38,536 bases of DNA from positions 1 through 38,536 of IMG/VR virus record IMGVR_UViG_3300033153_015607. The stretch is one strand, 5' to 3'. The stretch comes from a virus. The stretch's first letter is position 1, and every line of letters begins with the position of its first letter. The notes under the pieces were generated by a model. It worked only from the letters and a program-made list of their open reading frames with translations. It did no database searches and was not told where the DNA came from. The translations under genes and the position numbers were made by a program. Shown piece by piece: positions 24,909-32,469 of this stretch.

Positions 24909-26135
24909 TCTTCTAATCATGTCGCAACCAAGTGCATACCTCACCGCGTCAATTCCATGATTATTCTTATCTTCCAATTTATTCTTAAGATTCCCGAATC
25001 TGTCAACTTCATAATCTATATCTTCAAATTCTTTAGCAACAAAAGGTGTTCTTTTAGGGTCTATTATAATTTCGTCCAAATCGTCCAACCATTTTTCTCC
25101 AAATTCTACAGATCCTGGTCCTTTCTTTGCAGCAACTATATTTATGCCGTATTGTTTAATTTCGTCAATACTTTTAGGTTCTGCCGAATCTGCCAATATT
25201 TGTATATCATTATATTTTCTTGAAATTATCTTTTGTGCTGCTAATCTGTTGCTCAATTTTGTTTCATAAATTTCATCAAATATGTATATTTTCCTTTTTT
25301 TTACATCATAGTGTAATCTTACAAAAGCAAAAGGGTCTACTCCATACCCCCAGTCAATTCCTTGCCTTACATTATCAAACATTTCTATTTCTTTTTTACT
25401 TATTTCCCTAAATTTAACATTAGTAAAAGGCGTTATTCCAGAACCAATAGGTTCTCCCATATAAATCCAATTATACTTATTAATGTTTGTTTTTTTAATT
25501 TCTTCAGCTCTTTCTATAAATTCCCTAGAAACGTAAGGATTGTCTAAGTACGTACTGTGATGTACATAACAATTTTTGGGTTTTAATACAGAATTATATA
25601 TTCTGTTAACTCTGTGTGACTTTTTTCTAGGAGGATTATATGTACAAAAAATTGAATATAATACATTTTTGTCAAGGTTACCCCTCAAAATTGAGTCAAC
25701 AATAATTTGCTCATCTTCTTCTGTAAATTCTGTTAACTCTTCTAACCATAAAATCCCAATTTTTTTATTCGATGTTTTTATCGATTTTATCTTCTCTGGC
25801 TCATCCGCACCACGAAACAGAATGCGGCACTTTGTAGGTAAATAAGTTATCTCTAATGGATTTTTTTTACATTTCCAATAAAGATTTACACCTAAGTAAT
25901 CTATTGCCCATTTAAGCTGCTCGAAACAAGATGTTTCTAGTGTATTAGCAACCTTTCGCATAGCAACAGCATTTACATTATATTGCATTATATCAAAAAT
26001 TATACGAATACTCACATGAGTAGACTTGCTTGAATTTCTTCCACCTTTTAGGATTTTATACAAATATTTATCAGAATTAATCCAGAAGTTGGTAAATGCT
26101 GGTAAAACTTTTTCTGACATTTTTACTTGTATCAT
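24885..26135 (-). CDS. terL: Terminase large subunit
   Basis: A 416-residue packaging motor of the PBSX/Terminase_3 type. The Walker A-like P-loop is GGRNSSKS at 31-38, and the Walker B with catalytic Glu is ILWLEEL at about 128-134. The nuclease domain shows 'GIDWGYGVDPFAF' near 265, 'ILADSAEPKSI' near 315 and 'NNHGIDAVRYALG' near 392, the three acidic clusters of the RNase H-like fold. The first ATG at 26135 is kept, although ATG 26120 is possible. Confidence 0.95.
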   Translation of the reverse strand: MIQVKMSEKVLPAFTNFWINSDKYLYKILKGGRNSSKSTHVSIRIIFDIMQYNVNAVAMRKVANTLETSCFEQLKWAIDYLGVNLYWKCKKNPLEITYLPTKCRILFRGADEPEKIKSIKTSNKKIGILWLEELTEFTEEDEQIIVDSILRGNLDKNVLYSIFCTYNPPRKKSHRVNRIYNSVLKPKNCYVHHSTYLDNPYVSREFIERAEEIKKTNINKYNWIYMGEPIGSGITPFTNVKFREISKKEIEMFDNVRQGIDWGYGVDPFAFVRLHYDVKKRKIYIFDEIYETKLSNRLAAQKIISRKYNDIQILADSAEPKSIDEIKQYGINIVAAKKGPGSVEFGEKWLDDLDEIIIDPKRTPFVAKEFEDIDYEVDRFGNLKNKLEDKNNHGIDAVRYALGCDMIRRKFEVYDI

Positions 26136-26137
26136 AA

Positions 26138-26542
26138 CTAATTACTATAATCTTCCTTTTTTTTATTATTAATATATTTTTTGTTATTATCTGTAATATC
26201 ATCTACAATTTTTACAGGTATAAAATTATCTGCAAATTCAATCTTATTTCTCCATCTTTGTGTAGTTCTTTCCAGGTACCAAGCCGCTGCTTGCCAGCTA
26301 CTATTTGCTGCTTTTTGCAAAAGCGCAACATTGCGTATTTCCGCTTCTGCCCTAGCTTTTTTTATAGACTTACAGAACTTACCGTATATACTATCTTCAT
26401 CTTTTTCACCCTTTTTCAACCAATAATAGTAAGTCTTTTCTGCTATTCCTAAAGCTTTACATGCAACAACTGCAAAGTTACCTGCAGCTATGTATTTATA
26501 TGCTTCTGCTATAAGTTCATCTGTCAATTTTGTTATTCTCAA
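26138..26542 (-). CDS. terS: Terminase small subunit
   Basis: A 134-residue protein with an N-terminal helix-turn-helix ('FAVVACKALGIAEKTYYYWLKKGEKD') that recognises phage DNA. The central part 'KARAEAEIRNVALLQKAA' and 'WQAAAWYLERTTQRWRNK' is typical of Firmicutes TerS proteins. It lies 2 bases upstream of TerL. The start appears to be TTG with GGA five bases upstream, as no ATG is available at the N-terminus. Confidence 0.9.
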   Translation of the reverse strand: MRITKLTDELIAEAYKYIAAGNFAVVACKALGIAEKTYYYWLKKGEKDEDSIYGKFCKSIKKARAEAEIRNVALLQKAANSSWQAAAWYLERTTQRWRNKIEFADNFIPVKIVDDITDNNKKYINNKKKEDYSN

Positions 26543-26673
26543 TTAATTCCAACACCACCATTATTTTACTTTTATTTATTATTATATATTATGCTCATTA
26601 TGAAATTAGTTTTTTCCTTATTATAAGATAACACAATCATTTTTTTTTTACAAGAGAAAAAAAGGGAAAACTT
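26543..26673 (-). promoter_or_regulatory. Probable late-promoter region
   Basis: This 131-base gap separates the putative late activator gene from the packaging genes. On the minus strand it holds a TATAAT box (in TTATCTTATAATAAGG) without a matching -35 box, as expected for a promoter that needs an activator. No gene or strong terminator is seen. Confidence 0.4.
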
Positions 26674-27156
26674 TTAATTAATAATTTCTTTACAATATTT
26701 GTAAAATTTAACAACCATTTTTTCTTTTATGTATGTACAATTTCGTATAGTCATGTCCATTTCTTTTGCTATATTTTTCCATTCAATGTTTTTAGTATAT
26801 CTTAAATGTAAAATTTTAGTTTCATATTTATTTAACTTGTTTATTACAGAATTATACATCTCGTCCAAAAAAAGTATTTCTTTGATTTCATTTTCTATAT
26901 TTTCCAATCTTTTCTCGTATGCATTTATTATACTTATAACCCTATTTAATACAACGTCACCTTTTATATGTTTTTGTGTTATATTTTGGAAATCTACAGA
27001 CTTGTATGTATCATATTTAATATTATCTTCTATTTTATTTTTCCCTTCAAGTATTTCAACCATGTCGTTTTGCAACTTTTTGAATCTTTCTTTCATTTCT
27101 GGATATGCATACATAAACTGTTCTATATTATAAAAGCTGTAAAATTTTAGTACCAT
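26674..27156 (-). CDS. Sigma-like HTH protein, probable late transcription activator
   Basis: A 160-residue, mostly helical protein. The last 45 residues ('YETKILHLRYTKNIEWKNIAKEMDMTIRNCTYIKEKM') read as a sigma-70 region 4-like helix-turn-helix of the RinA/ArpU/DUF1492 type. Such proteins lie just before terminase genes and switch on late transcription in Gram-positive phages. Placement directly ahead of the late block agrees. The sub-family is not certain. Confidence 0.7.
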   Translation of the reverse strand: MVLKFYSFYNIEQFMYAYPEMKERFKKLQNDMVEILEGKNKIEDNIKYDTYKSVDFQNITQKHIKGDVVLNRVISIINAYEKRLENIENEIKEILFLDEMYNSVINKLNKYETKILHLRYTKNIEWKNIAKEMDMTIRNCTYIKEKMVVKFYKYCKEIIN

Positions 27157-27179
27157 GTTTACATCTCCTTTTTTTTTTA

Positions 27180-27482
27180 TTAATTAAATTTATTTTTTAC
27201 AAGAAAATCTGTTAAATCGTTAATGCTTCTACATACTAAATATATTCCTTGCTGTTTTTCTATATCTTCCTTAAATTTACATTGGTACTGTGATAATTTA
27301 CCTTTTTTGGTTTTTACTTCTATCCACAAAGATATACCTTTTTTTATAGCATATAAATCTGCAATCCCTTTATAGCTTCCCAAGCTCTGATGTATTTTTA
27401 TTACAAACCATCCATGCCATTGTAAATATTCCTTTATTTGTCTTTGTAAGTCTGCTTCTTTCAAAACAATATTTGTATTCAT
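27180..27482 (-). CDS. VRR-NUC domain nuclease
   Basis: About 100 residues from the ATG at 27482 (MNTNIVLKEADL...), chosen because AAAGG lies upstream; an upstream TTG has no site. The core shows 'LKEADLQRQIKEYLQWHGWFVIKIHQS', 'YKGIADLYAIKKGISLWIEVKTKKGKLSQYQ', the E-x-n-D-x-n-E-x-K nuclease pattern of VRR-NUC proteins. Small VRR-NUC proteins in phage replication modules are thought to cut branched DNA. Confidence 0.88.
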   Translation of the reverse strand: MNTNIVLKEADLQRQIKEYLQWHGWFVIKIHQSLGSYKGIADLYAIKKGISLWIEVKTKKGKLSQYQCKFKEDIEKQQGIYLVCRSINDLTDFLVKNKFN

Positions 27483-27492
27483 TTTGTTTATA

Positions 27493-28275
27493 TTAACCTT
27501 TATCAATTCTGTAATTTAATTCCATATTTTTCTTTATTTCTATAATATTTCCTTTACACATTTCTACTATTCTGCTACCTATTCCCTCGTCTATTTCAAC
27601 TAACCTGTCAACAAAAAGTTCACAAGAAATTATTATTGGTAATTTGTGTAAGTATCGGTAATTTATTATTTCAAACATAATGTTCAAATCTGCTTCAGTC
27701 AGTTTACCTTTGTACAAATCATCTATATACAAAATGTTGCAGGTTTTGTAAGGTGTAATTATTTTGTTGTAATTTATATCGTCTAAAACTGTTCGCTTAA
27801 TTTTTGTAATATCTTCCCTGTATTGCATATATCTTACACATATGTCTTTTTTAAACAATTCGTTACATATCGCAAAACATAAATGTGTTTTCCCGCTTCC
27901 AACTTGTCCCAGAAATGCTATTCCTTTACTTTTACTGTTGTTAAAGTTTTCAATGTACTTTGTAGCTTTATCCTTCATTTTTTTTAAAATTGTACTTTTA
28001 TTTGTACAAAAATTTTTAAAAGTTTTGTCCTTGGAAATTTCTGTAAATCCTGACACTTCCCAAATTTGTTTAAATTCTCTAGCAACTTTACATTTACACT
28101 TAGCGTACCTAGCAACATCAAAAACATGGTCTTTTATACAAATATAACCAGTGTCATTACAATGCCTGCATTTGATTTTCAAGTTTTTACCAGACTGACA
28201 ATCCTTCGTAGTTTTTTCTATATTTGTCAAAAACTGACTTTTCATTCTCGCTATTATCTCTTCTATCCGCGTCAT
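27493..28275 (-). CDS. DnaC-like helicase loader ATPase
   Basis: About 260 residues from ATG 28275, with AAGGGGAT eight bases upstream. An N-terminal cysteine cluster (CRHC near residue 36 and CKC near 60) may bind zinc. The AAA+ core has Walker A GQVGSGKTH at about 123-131 and Walker B 'CNILYIDDLYKG' near 185. It loads host replicative helicase at the origin. The 5' end overlaps the initiator gene by 89 bases in another frame. Confidence 0.9.
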   Translation of the reverse strand: MTRIEEIIARMKSQFLTNIEKTTKDCQSGKNLKIKCRHCNDTGYICIKDHVFDVARYAKCKCKVAREFKQIWEVSGFTEISKDKTFKNFCTNKSTILKKMKDKATKYIENFNNSKSKGIAFLGQVGSGKTHLCFAICNELFKKDICVRYMQYREDITKIKRTVLDDINYNKIITPYKTCNILYIDDLYKGKLTEADLNIMFEIINYRYLHKLPIIISCELFVDRLVEIDEGIGSRIVEMCKGNIIEIKKNMELNYRIDKG

Positions 28276-29350
28276 TTTCAAAATATCCCCTTTGCTGTAT
28301 TTTATTTACAAGATTGCTATTATACTTACTTTGCTCCTTACTCTTTCTAAATTTTGCATCAAGTTCCTTTACATCTGCAACGCTGCGTACATTGTTGTTA
28401 TCCCAATTACGTAAAATTGCTGCTATATAATTCCATGTCCTTACATTATTTTCCATAGCCTTTTTTAGGGCTTCAACAACAACATCATCTCCTAGCTTGT
28501 CAACAAAATGTAGCATCTGTTTACCTACGTAGCTCCCTAGTTTCGCTATGTTGCTTTCAAAAAATTGAAAAGATTTGTAAAATTTATATTTCTTGTCTAA
28601 TTTATCAACAACAACATCAACATTACGATTACTGGTAAATTTTTCCTCGGTATCTATATAGCAAACATTACTTTGATGTTGTTGTTTTTTATTATTATTA
28701 TTATTAATATTTATATTATTATTATTTTTATTATTATATTTATTATTTATTATATTATTATTTATATTATTTATATTATATTCTAATACTTTACTAAGTA
28801 AGTTATTATTAGAATTACTAGTAACATCATGCTTACTTGTTAATATATTACTATCATTCCTAACCCTTTCCAGTACTGGTTCCGGAATGGGTTCGGACTC
28901 ATTCCCGGAATCATTACCGTACTCGTTCCGGTAGTCACTCCCGTACTCACTCCCGTAGTCGTTCCGTTCCTTGTCACGTAACGGTTCCTGGACATCATTA
29001 ACTTTATTTACATTTTCATCCAATGGCTCAGGAATTTTACTTTTTTGCTTCTTGTTTATACTTTGCCATTTTTTCCAATTCAAAATTTTGTAATATTTAA
29101 CAGAATTAACTTCATAGAATATTATATTCATATACTTACATATCTTGTTAATTCCATTAATAATTTCCTTCAATGAAATGTCATCATATGGAAAAATTGT
29201 AGATCTTAGGTAAGCAGGATCTGCTTCTCCTTTCCCTTCATCGTCAGCATTGGAAAATATACCCATGAAAAGTAAACGTTCTAACATATTTAACTTAGCA
29301 ACATTATTATTTTTCCAAAAACTGGGGTCTATTGTTCTTTTACGTGCCAT
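28187..29350 (-). CDS. DnaD-like replication initiator (replisome organiser)
   Basis: 387 residues from ATG 29350 ('MARKRTIDPSFWKNN'), with AGGAGGT eight bases upstream; the open frame extends further, but that part overlaps the preceding gene. The N-terminal 120 residues are a winged-helix domain seen in phage initiators ('LERLLFMGIFSNADDEGKGEADPAYLRSTIFPYDD'). A linker holds 12-bp-periodic 'YGSEYGSDYRNEYGND' and an Asn-rich tract of about 45 residues. The C-terminal part ('YVGKQMLHFVDKLGDDVVVEALKKAMEN', 'WNYIAAILRNWDNNNVRS') is a DnaD/DnaB_2 domain. Confidence 0.88.
   Translation of the reverse strand: MARKRTIDPSFWKNNNVAKLNMLERLLFMGIFSNADDEGKGEADPAYLRSTIFPYDDISLKEIINGINKICKYMNIIFYEVNSVKYYKILNWKKWQSINKKQKSKIPEPLDENVNKVNDVQEPLRDKERNDYGSEYGSDYRNEYGNDSGNESEPIPEPVLERVRNDSNILTSKHDVTSNSNNNLLSKVLEYNINNINNNIINNKYNNKNNNNININNNNNKKQQHQSNVCYIDTEEKFTSNRNVDVVVDKLDKKYKFYKSFQFFESNIAKLGSYVGKQMLHFVDKLGDDVVVEALKKAMENNVRTWNYIAAILRNWDNNNVRSVADVKELDAKFRKSKEQSKYNSNLVNKIQQRGYFENDADRRDNSENEKSVFDKYRKNYEGLSVW
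28687..28966. other. Candidate replication origin in the initiator gene
   Basis: Six tandem 12-bp units of the form GNANTCNNTNCS occupy 28895-28966 (GGACTCATTCCC, GGAATCATTACC, GTACTCGTTCCG, GTAGTCACTCCC, GTACTCACTCCC, GTAGTCGTTCCG). They are GC-rich islands in an AT-rich genome. About 110 bases away, 28687-28785 is an almost pure A/T triplet tract, a natural unwinding element. Iterons plus an AT-rich tract inside the initiator gene match origins such as the lambda one in gene O. Confidence 0.65.
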
Positions 29351-29372
29351 TTTTTTTACCTCCTTATTTTTT

Positions 29373-30077
29373 TTAATTTTGTTGAATTTGTGCACATATG
29401 TTATTATACTCCTTTTTTGTAACATCTGTGCTTTTTTCAAACCCGAATTTTTTAAGTACATCTTTTATCAACTTTGTGTTACCATTTGCTAATGCAAACA
29501 TACGTTTAGCTTGTGCATCACTAATTGTATCACTTGTTATATTATTACTTTGTTTACTTTCTTCAACATTAATGTCAATATCTTCTAAATCCTGCGTAAA
29601 TACTTCGGACAGGCTTGCTAATGTTAATGTAGCATCTATTTGTGCCCTTTTCCTAGCCATCTTTAAGCAAGTATTTGCAACAGAATAAGAACATTTGTCT
29701 ACATATTTTTTTTCTTTTGTATTGCATTGCCCTATACCTTCTGTTATTTTTTTTCCATTTTTTACAACTATACATTTTACAATAAAGGAAAAAAACCCTT
29801 TATTGTAATCTTCTGTATTTTTTATTATGTTAAATTCTGTCTCTACTCCTAATAACATCAATATTTTTTCAGACCCAGGTTTTAACAGTGTTGCTTTTTT
29901 TTCCCATGTTCCTTTTTTTTCATTTTTTATTAATATTATCATGTAATCTTTATCAATAATAAGTTTTCTTTTTACAATATTATGGAAATCCTGGATTCTT
30001 TTTAGAAGAATTTCTATATCTTGGATATCAATATTTTCTAGAATAGATTTTTCTGCCTGGATGTTAATATTTTCCAT
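29373..30077 (-). CDS. Putative single-strand annealing / recombination protein
   Basis: About 234 residues from ATG 30077, which lies nine bases after AAGGAG; the ATG nine bases earlier touches that site. Landmarks are 'KKATLLKPGSEKILMLLGVETEFNI', 'GIGQCNTKEKKY', 'NTCLKMARKRAQIDATLTLASLSEVFTQDLED' and a C-terminal 'SDAQAKRMFALANGN' helical tail. This is a widespread phage and plasmid family, related by layout to Rad52/Sak-type annealing proteins. The annealing role is inferred from family and context. Confidence 0.65.
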   Translation of the reverse strand: MENINIQAEKSILENIDIQDIEILLKRIQDFHNIVKRKLIIDKDYMIILIKNEKKGTWEKKATLLKPGSEKILMLLGVETEFNIIKNTEDYNKGFFSFIVKCIVVKNGKKITEGIGQCNTKEKKYVDKCSYSVANTCLKMARKRAQIDATLTLASLSEVFTQDLEDIDINVEESKQSNNITSDTISDAQAKRMFALANGNTKLIKDVLKKFGFEKSTDVTKKEYNNICAQIQQN

Positions 30078-30136
30078 ATTTTTCATCTCCTTTTTTTTTA
30101 ATTATATTTCTTTTTATTATATTTTTCAAGTGTTTT

Positions 30137-30664
30137 TCAAGAAAATTTTATAATAAATTTATCCTCCTGTTCTATTGCTGTTACTCCATTTACAATTTCT
30201 CCCATATCATTAATAACTTTTCCATCTTTTACAGTTATTGTCTTTTTTAATTTTTCCCAATTTGGTGTTTTTTTAATTTTTATAAGTTCATTATAACCAT
30301 TTTCTAGCCATTCTAACAGTTTATTATCATCTCTTACAAATTTTGGATTTTGCTTTTTGAGTACTAAATCTGCTGCTGGCAATTTAAGTATTTCTTGTGT
30401 TTTTGTTTTTCTCGTTTTTGTGTTTTTAAAATATTCAAGCAAAAGAGATTTCAAATAAGAGGTATTATTCTCAAGTTTTTCCATAATGCTTTGTTTTTTT
30501 GCTTCATACTCATTTATTACTTCATTACATATATTTACATATCTTTCAGTTTCTTCTTTTTTTTCTTTAATTTTATTTAATGCCCACTCTGCTTTTTTAT
30601 CACTATCAATTGTAAACGTTTCGTTTATATCATCATCTAGTTTATTTACATTTTCTTCTATCAT
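30137..30664 (-). CDS. Gp157/Gam-like nuclease-inhibitor family protein
   Basis: A 175-residue protein. A coiled-coil N-terminal half ('KKAEWALNKIKEKKEETERYVNICNEVINEYEAKKQS' split over 22-60) precedes the segment 'KTRKTKTQEILKLPAADLVLKKQNPKF' and the end 'TPNWEKLKKTITVKDG'. This matches Siphovirus Gp157 and, more distantly, Mu Gam, which protect DNA ends from host nucleases. Its start overlaps the upstream stop (ATGA). The neighbouring annealing protein supports a role in recombination. Confidence 0.75.
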   Translation of the reverse strand: MIEENVNKLDDDINETFTIDSDKKAEWALNKIKEKKEETERYVNICNEVINEYEAKKQSIMEKLENNTSYLKSLLLEYFKNTKTRKTKTQEILKLPAADLVLKKQNPKFVRDDNKLLEWLENGYNELIKIKKTPNWEKLKKTITVKDGKVINDMGEIVNGVTAIEQEDKFIIKFS

Positions 30665-30888
30665 TTCAAAAAATCACCTCCTTTATTTTCTTCAATATGA
30701 TATAAAAGCAATATAAAGTTGCTAATACTTTTGTTTAATTTAGCAAATCCTTCCTTTTGTATATTTGCTATATTATTGTTATATTCATGCATACTTGCCA
30801 TAAAATCCCTTCTCAAATTTAGGAAATCATTGTCAACAGTTCGCATAAATATTTCAACCAATTTTGAAATATCTACATATTTTACCAT
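30661..30888 (-). CDS. Small hypothetical protein coupled to the GGDEF gene
   Basis: A 75-residue, mainly helical protein ('MVKYVDISKLVEIFMRTVDNDFL...'), family not recognised. Its ATG overlaps the TAA of the diguanylate cyclase gene (TAATG) and its TGA overlaps the next start (ATGA). Thus it is translated together with both. The link with the cyclase could be functional, for example as a partner or c-di-GMP target, but this is only position-based. Confidence 0.5.
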   Translation of the reverse strand: MVKYVDISKLVEIFMRTVDNDFLNLRRDFMASMHEYNNNIANIQKEGFAKLNKSISNFILLLYHIEENKGGDFLK

Positions 30889-31415
30889 TATTTACCTCCT
30901 CGTATAACTGTTTTATTTCGACCGGTTCTTTTTGCCTCATATAGTGCCGCATCTGCTTGTTGCACTAATGTATATGCTGCTCCTATACTAACCGTTGCTT
31001 TTATTACCTTTTTATCAATATAAAATGTAACTTTTTCTATTTTATTTCTTATTCTCTCACAAATTATATTTGCTTCCTTTAAATTACAATCATCACAAAT
31101 TATTACAAACTCTTCTCCTCCAAATCTGAAGGCAACGTCATGTTTGCGTATACTGCTTTTTATTATTTTTGCTACTTTTTTCAAAACTTTATCACCAATT
31201 ATATGTCCAAATGTATCATTAATTTTTTTGAAATAATCTATATCTATTACAGCAATTAACGTATATGGATTATTTTCCCTTCTATTGAGTTGTTTGAGAG
31301 CATATACTTTATTATACAAGCCAGTAAACATATCAATCTTCAATTTGTTTCTAAGTCTTTCATTTTGTTTTTTTAATTTTATTACTTTGTTTCTAAGTTC
31401 TTCTAAATTTTCCAT
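30888..31415 (-). CDS. Stand-alone GGDEF diguanylate cyclase
   Basis: A 175-residue protein that is almost only a GGDEF domain after a short coiled coil (residues 1-25). The active site is GGEEF at 99-103, with the metal site 'VIDIDYFKKIND' near 56-67 and 'DMFTGLYN' at 28-35. The inhibitory I-site RKHD at 90-93 lies exactly five residues upstream of GGEEF. 'SIGAA' and 'ADAALYEAKRTGRN' complete the fold. It should make c-di-GMP from two GTP in the cytoplasm. No sensor or membrane segment is present. Rare as phage cargo. Confidence 0.93.
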   Translation of the reverse strand: MENLEELRNKVIKLKKQNERLRNKLKIDMFTGLYNKVYALKQLNRRENNPYTLIAVIDIDYFKKINDTFGHIIGDKVLKKVAKIIKSSIRKHDVAFRFGGEEFVIICDDCNLKEANIICERIRNKIEKVTFYIDKKVIKATVSIGAAYTLVQQADAALYEAKRTGRNKTVIRGGK

Positions 31416-31524
31416 TACTTTTCATCTCCTTTTTTTGTTTTTTTAAGTTGAAAATAAATAAAAAACATGTTATTATATAAATAATGTTGATACTCCAAAT
31501 TATATTATTTTTGTCAAAGAAAGT

Positions 31525-31547
31525 AAGAAGGCTTTTAAAGCCTTCTT
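31525..31547 (-). terminator. Hairpin at the end of the 31535-31933 gene
   Basis: AAGAAGGCTTT and AAAGCCTTCTT form an 11-bp perfect palindrome with a one-base centre. It contains the stop codon of the upstream coiled-coil gene. The minus-strand tail is only ACTTTCTTTG, so termination would be partial; the plus-strand tail is T-rich. It separates the regulatory genes from the GGDEF gene. A TATAAT at 31472-31477 lies downstream, but its -35 box is poor. Confidence 0.5.
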
Positions 31548-31933
31548 TTTTCAAATCCTATTATTTCCAAGTTTTCATTTATTTTACTTTTTATTACTGC
31601 ATTTTCTTTTTCTAATTTAAGATATAAGTTGAGTATATCTCCCTCAATTTCAAATATTTTCAAAAACATGCTGCTTATGTCATTAATAAACTTTTTTTCT
31701 ATATCTTCATTTTTTTCTCTCATTTTCTTGAATTCATTTTCGAGAACAAAAAATTTACATATAATAGCATTAATGACATCCTTATCTATTTTTTCCATTT
31801 TTGTTTTTTTTAACATAAGATTAGATACTTCTGCATCTATTTCATTAATTCTATTCTGGATTTTTTTTCCGTTTTTTTGAATTGTATCCAAAATAGAAAA
31901 ATGAATAATATAATTTGTGCTAGATGTTTCCAT
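31535..31933 (-). CDS. Coiled-coil hypothetical protein
   Basis: A 132-residue protein, nearly all charged heptads ('GKKIQNRINEIDAEVSNLMLKKTKMEKIDKD', 'KMREKNEDIEKKFINDISSMFLKIFEIEGDIL'). No catalytic motif is visible. It is preceded by an AGGAGGT site and lies between the next small coiled-coil gene and the GGDEF gene. Function is unknown; a structural or regulatory helper in the early region is possible. Confidence 0.5.
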   Translation of the reverse strand: METSSTNYIIHFSILDTIQKNGKKIQNRINEIDAEVSNLMLKKTKMEKIDKDVINAIICKFFVLENEFKKMREKNEDIEKKFINDISSMFLKIFEIEGDILNLYLKLEKENAVIKSKINENLEIIGFEKRRL

Positions 31934-31961
31934 TTTTTTTACCTCCTTTTTTTTATTATTT

Positions 31962-32168
31962 TTACTTATCCTTTAACAAAGCTTCTCTTGTTTTTAGGTA
32001 AATTTCTCTTTTTGTGTAATATTTATCCAGAAACTTAGATACTATACTTAAATTTTCTTTAAGCTTATCTTTTATTTCTATTAAACTTACAATTTCTAGT
32101 TCTAATTCAAAAATAACTTTGTTAATACTATTTATTTCATTTTTACCTGCAATGTCAATATTATCCAT
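31962..32168 (-). CDS. Small coiled-coil hypothetical protein
   Basis: A 68-residue helical protein ('INKVIFELELEIVSLIEIKDKLKENLSIVSKFLDKYY'). It has a strong GGAGGTG site before its ATG and shares the charged-heptad style of the next gene downstream, which suggests the two products might interact. No family recognised. Confidence 0.5.
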   Translation of the reverse strand: MDNIDIAGKNEINSINKVIFELELEIVSLIEIKDKLKENLSIVSKFLDKYYTKREIYLKTREALLKDK

Positions 32169-32197
32169 TTTTAAACACCTCCTTTTTTTTATTATTT

Positions 32198-32395
32198 TTA
32201 CAAAAATATGTTTTTAATTTCTTCAGGGTTTAAATTGAATATACTTGCAATTATTGAAATTTCTTCCATTTTGAACTGATATAGCCCGTTCTCCTTATTT
32301 CTATAAGATTTTTCAGAAATTCCTAACAATTCAGCCATTTCCTTTATACTCCTGTTCTGGTAAATTCTCCAACCTTTCAATTTGTAATTCACCAA
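32198..32395 (-). CDS. XRE-family (Cro/CI-type) regulator
   Basis: A 65-residue protein with one helix-turn-helix of the HTH_3 type: 'GWRIYQNRSIKEMAELLGISEKSYRNKENG' covers about residues 8-37, with recognition helix SEKSYRNKE. No multimerisation domain follows, so it is Cro- or SinR-like in size. TTG at 32395 fits GGAGGTGG at the right distance; a GTG follows directly. A consensus promoter with an inverted repeat across it lies just upstream, typical of self-repression. Confidence 0.8.
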   Translation of the reverse strand: MVNYKLKGWRIYQNRSIKEMAELLGISEKSYRNKENGLYQFKMEEISIIASIFNLNPEEIKNIFL

Positions 32396-32422
32396 TATTT
32401 TCCACCTCCTTTTTTGTTGTTT

Positions 32423-32469
32423 AGGTAAATTATAATATAAAATTGTAAAAATGTCAATACAATTTACCT
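32423..32469. promoter_or_regulatory. Operator-like inverted repeat over the XRE promoter
   Basis: AGGTAAATT at 32423-32431 and its exact complement AATTTACCT at 32461-32469 flank the -10 and -35 boxes. AATTGTA and TACAATT form an inner pair. A dimeric repressor bound at both would block RNA polymerase. The outer right half overlaps the stop codon of the upstream small gene. Confidence 0.6.
32429..32457 (-). promoter_or_regulatory. Consensus promoter of the XRE/early operon
   Basis: On the minus strand TTGACA (32457-32452), a 17-base spacer and TATAAT (32434-32429) form a perfect sigma-70-type promoter about 35 bases before the XRE start. Confidence 0.8.

Noticed and set aside
28687-28785. 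A stand-alone microsatellite
   Set aside because: The A/T triplet tract is in frame within the initiator gene and codes an Asn-rich linker, so it is treated as part of that gene and of the candidate origin.
31472-31525. A dedicated promoter for the GGDEF gene
   Set aside because: TTGACA and TATAAT are both present but 34 bases apart, and the -35 at normal distance is poor, so it is not listed as a promoter.
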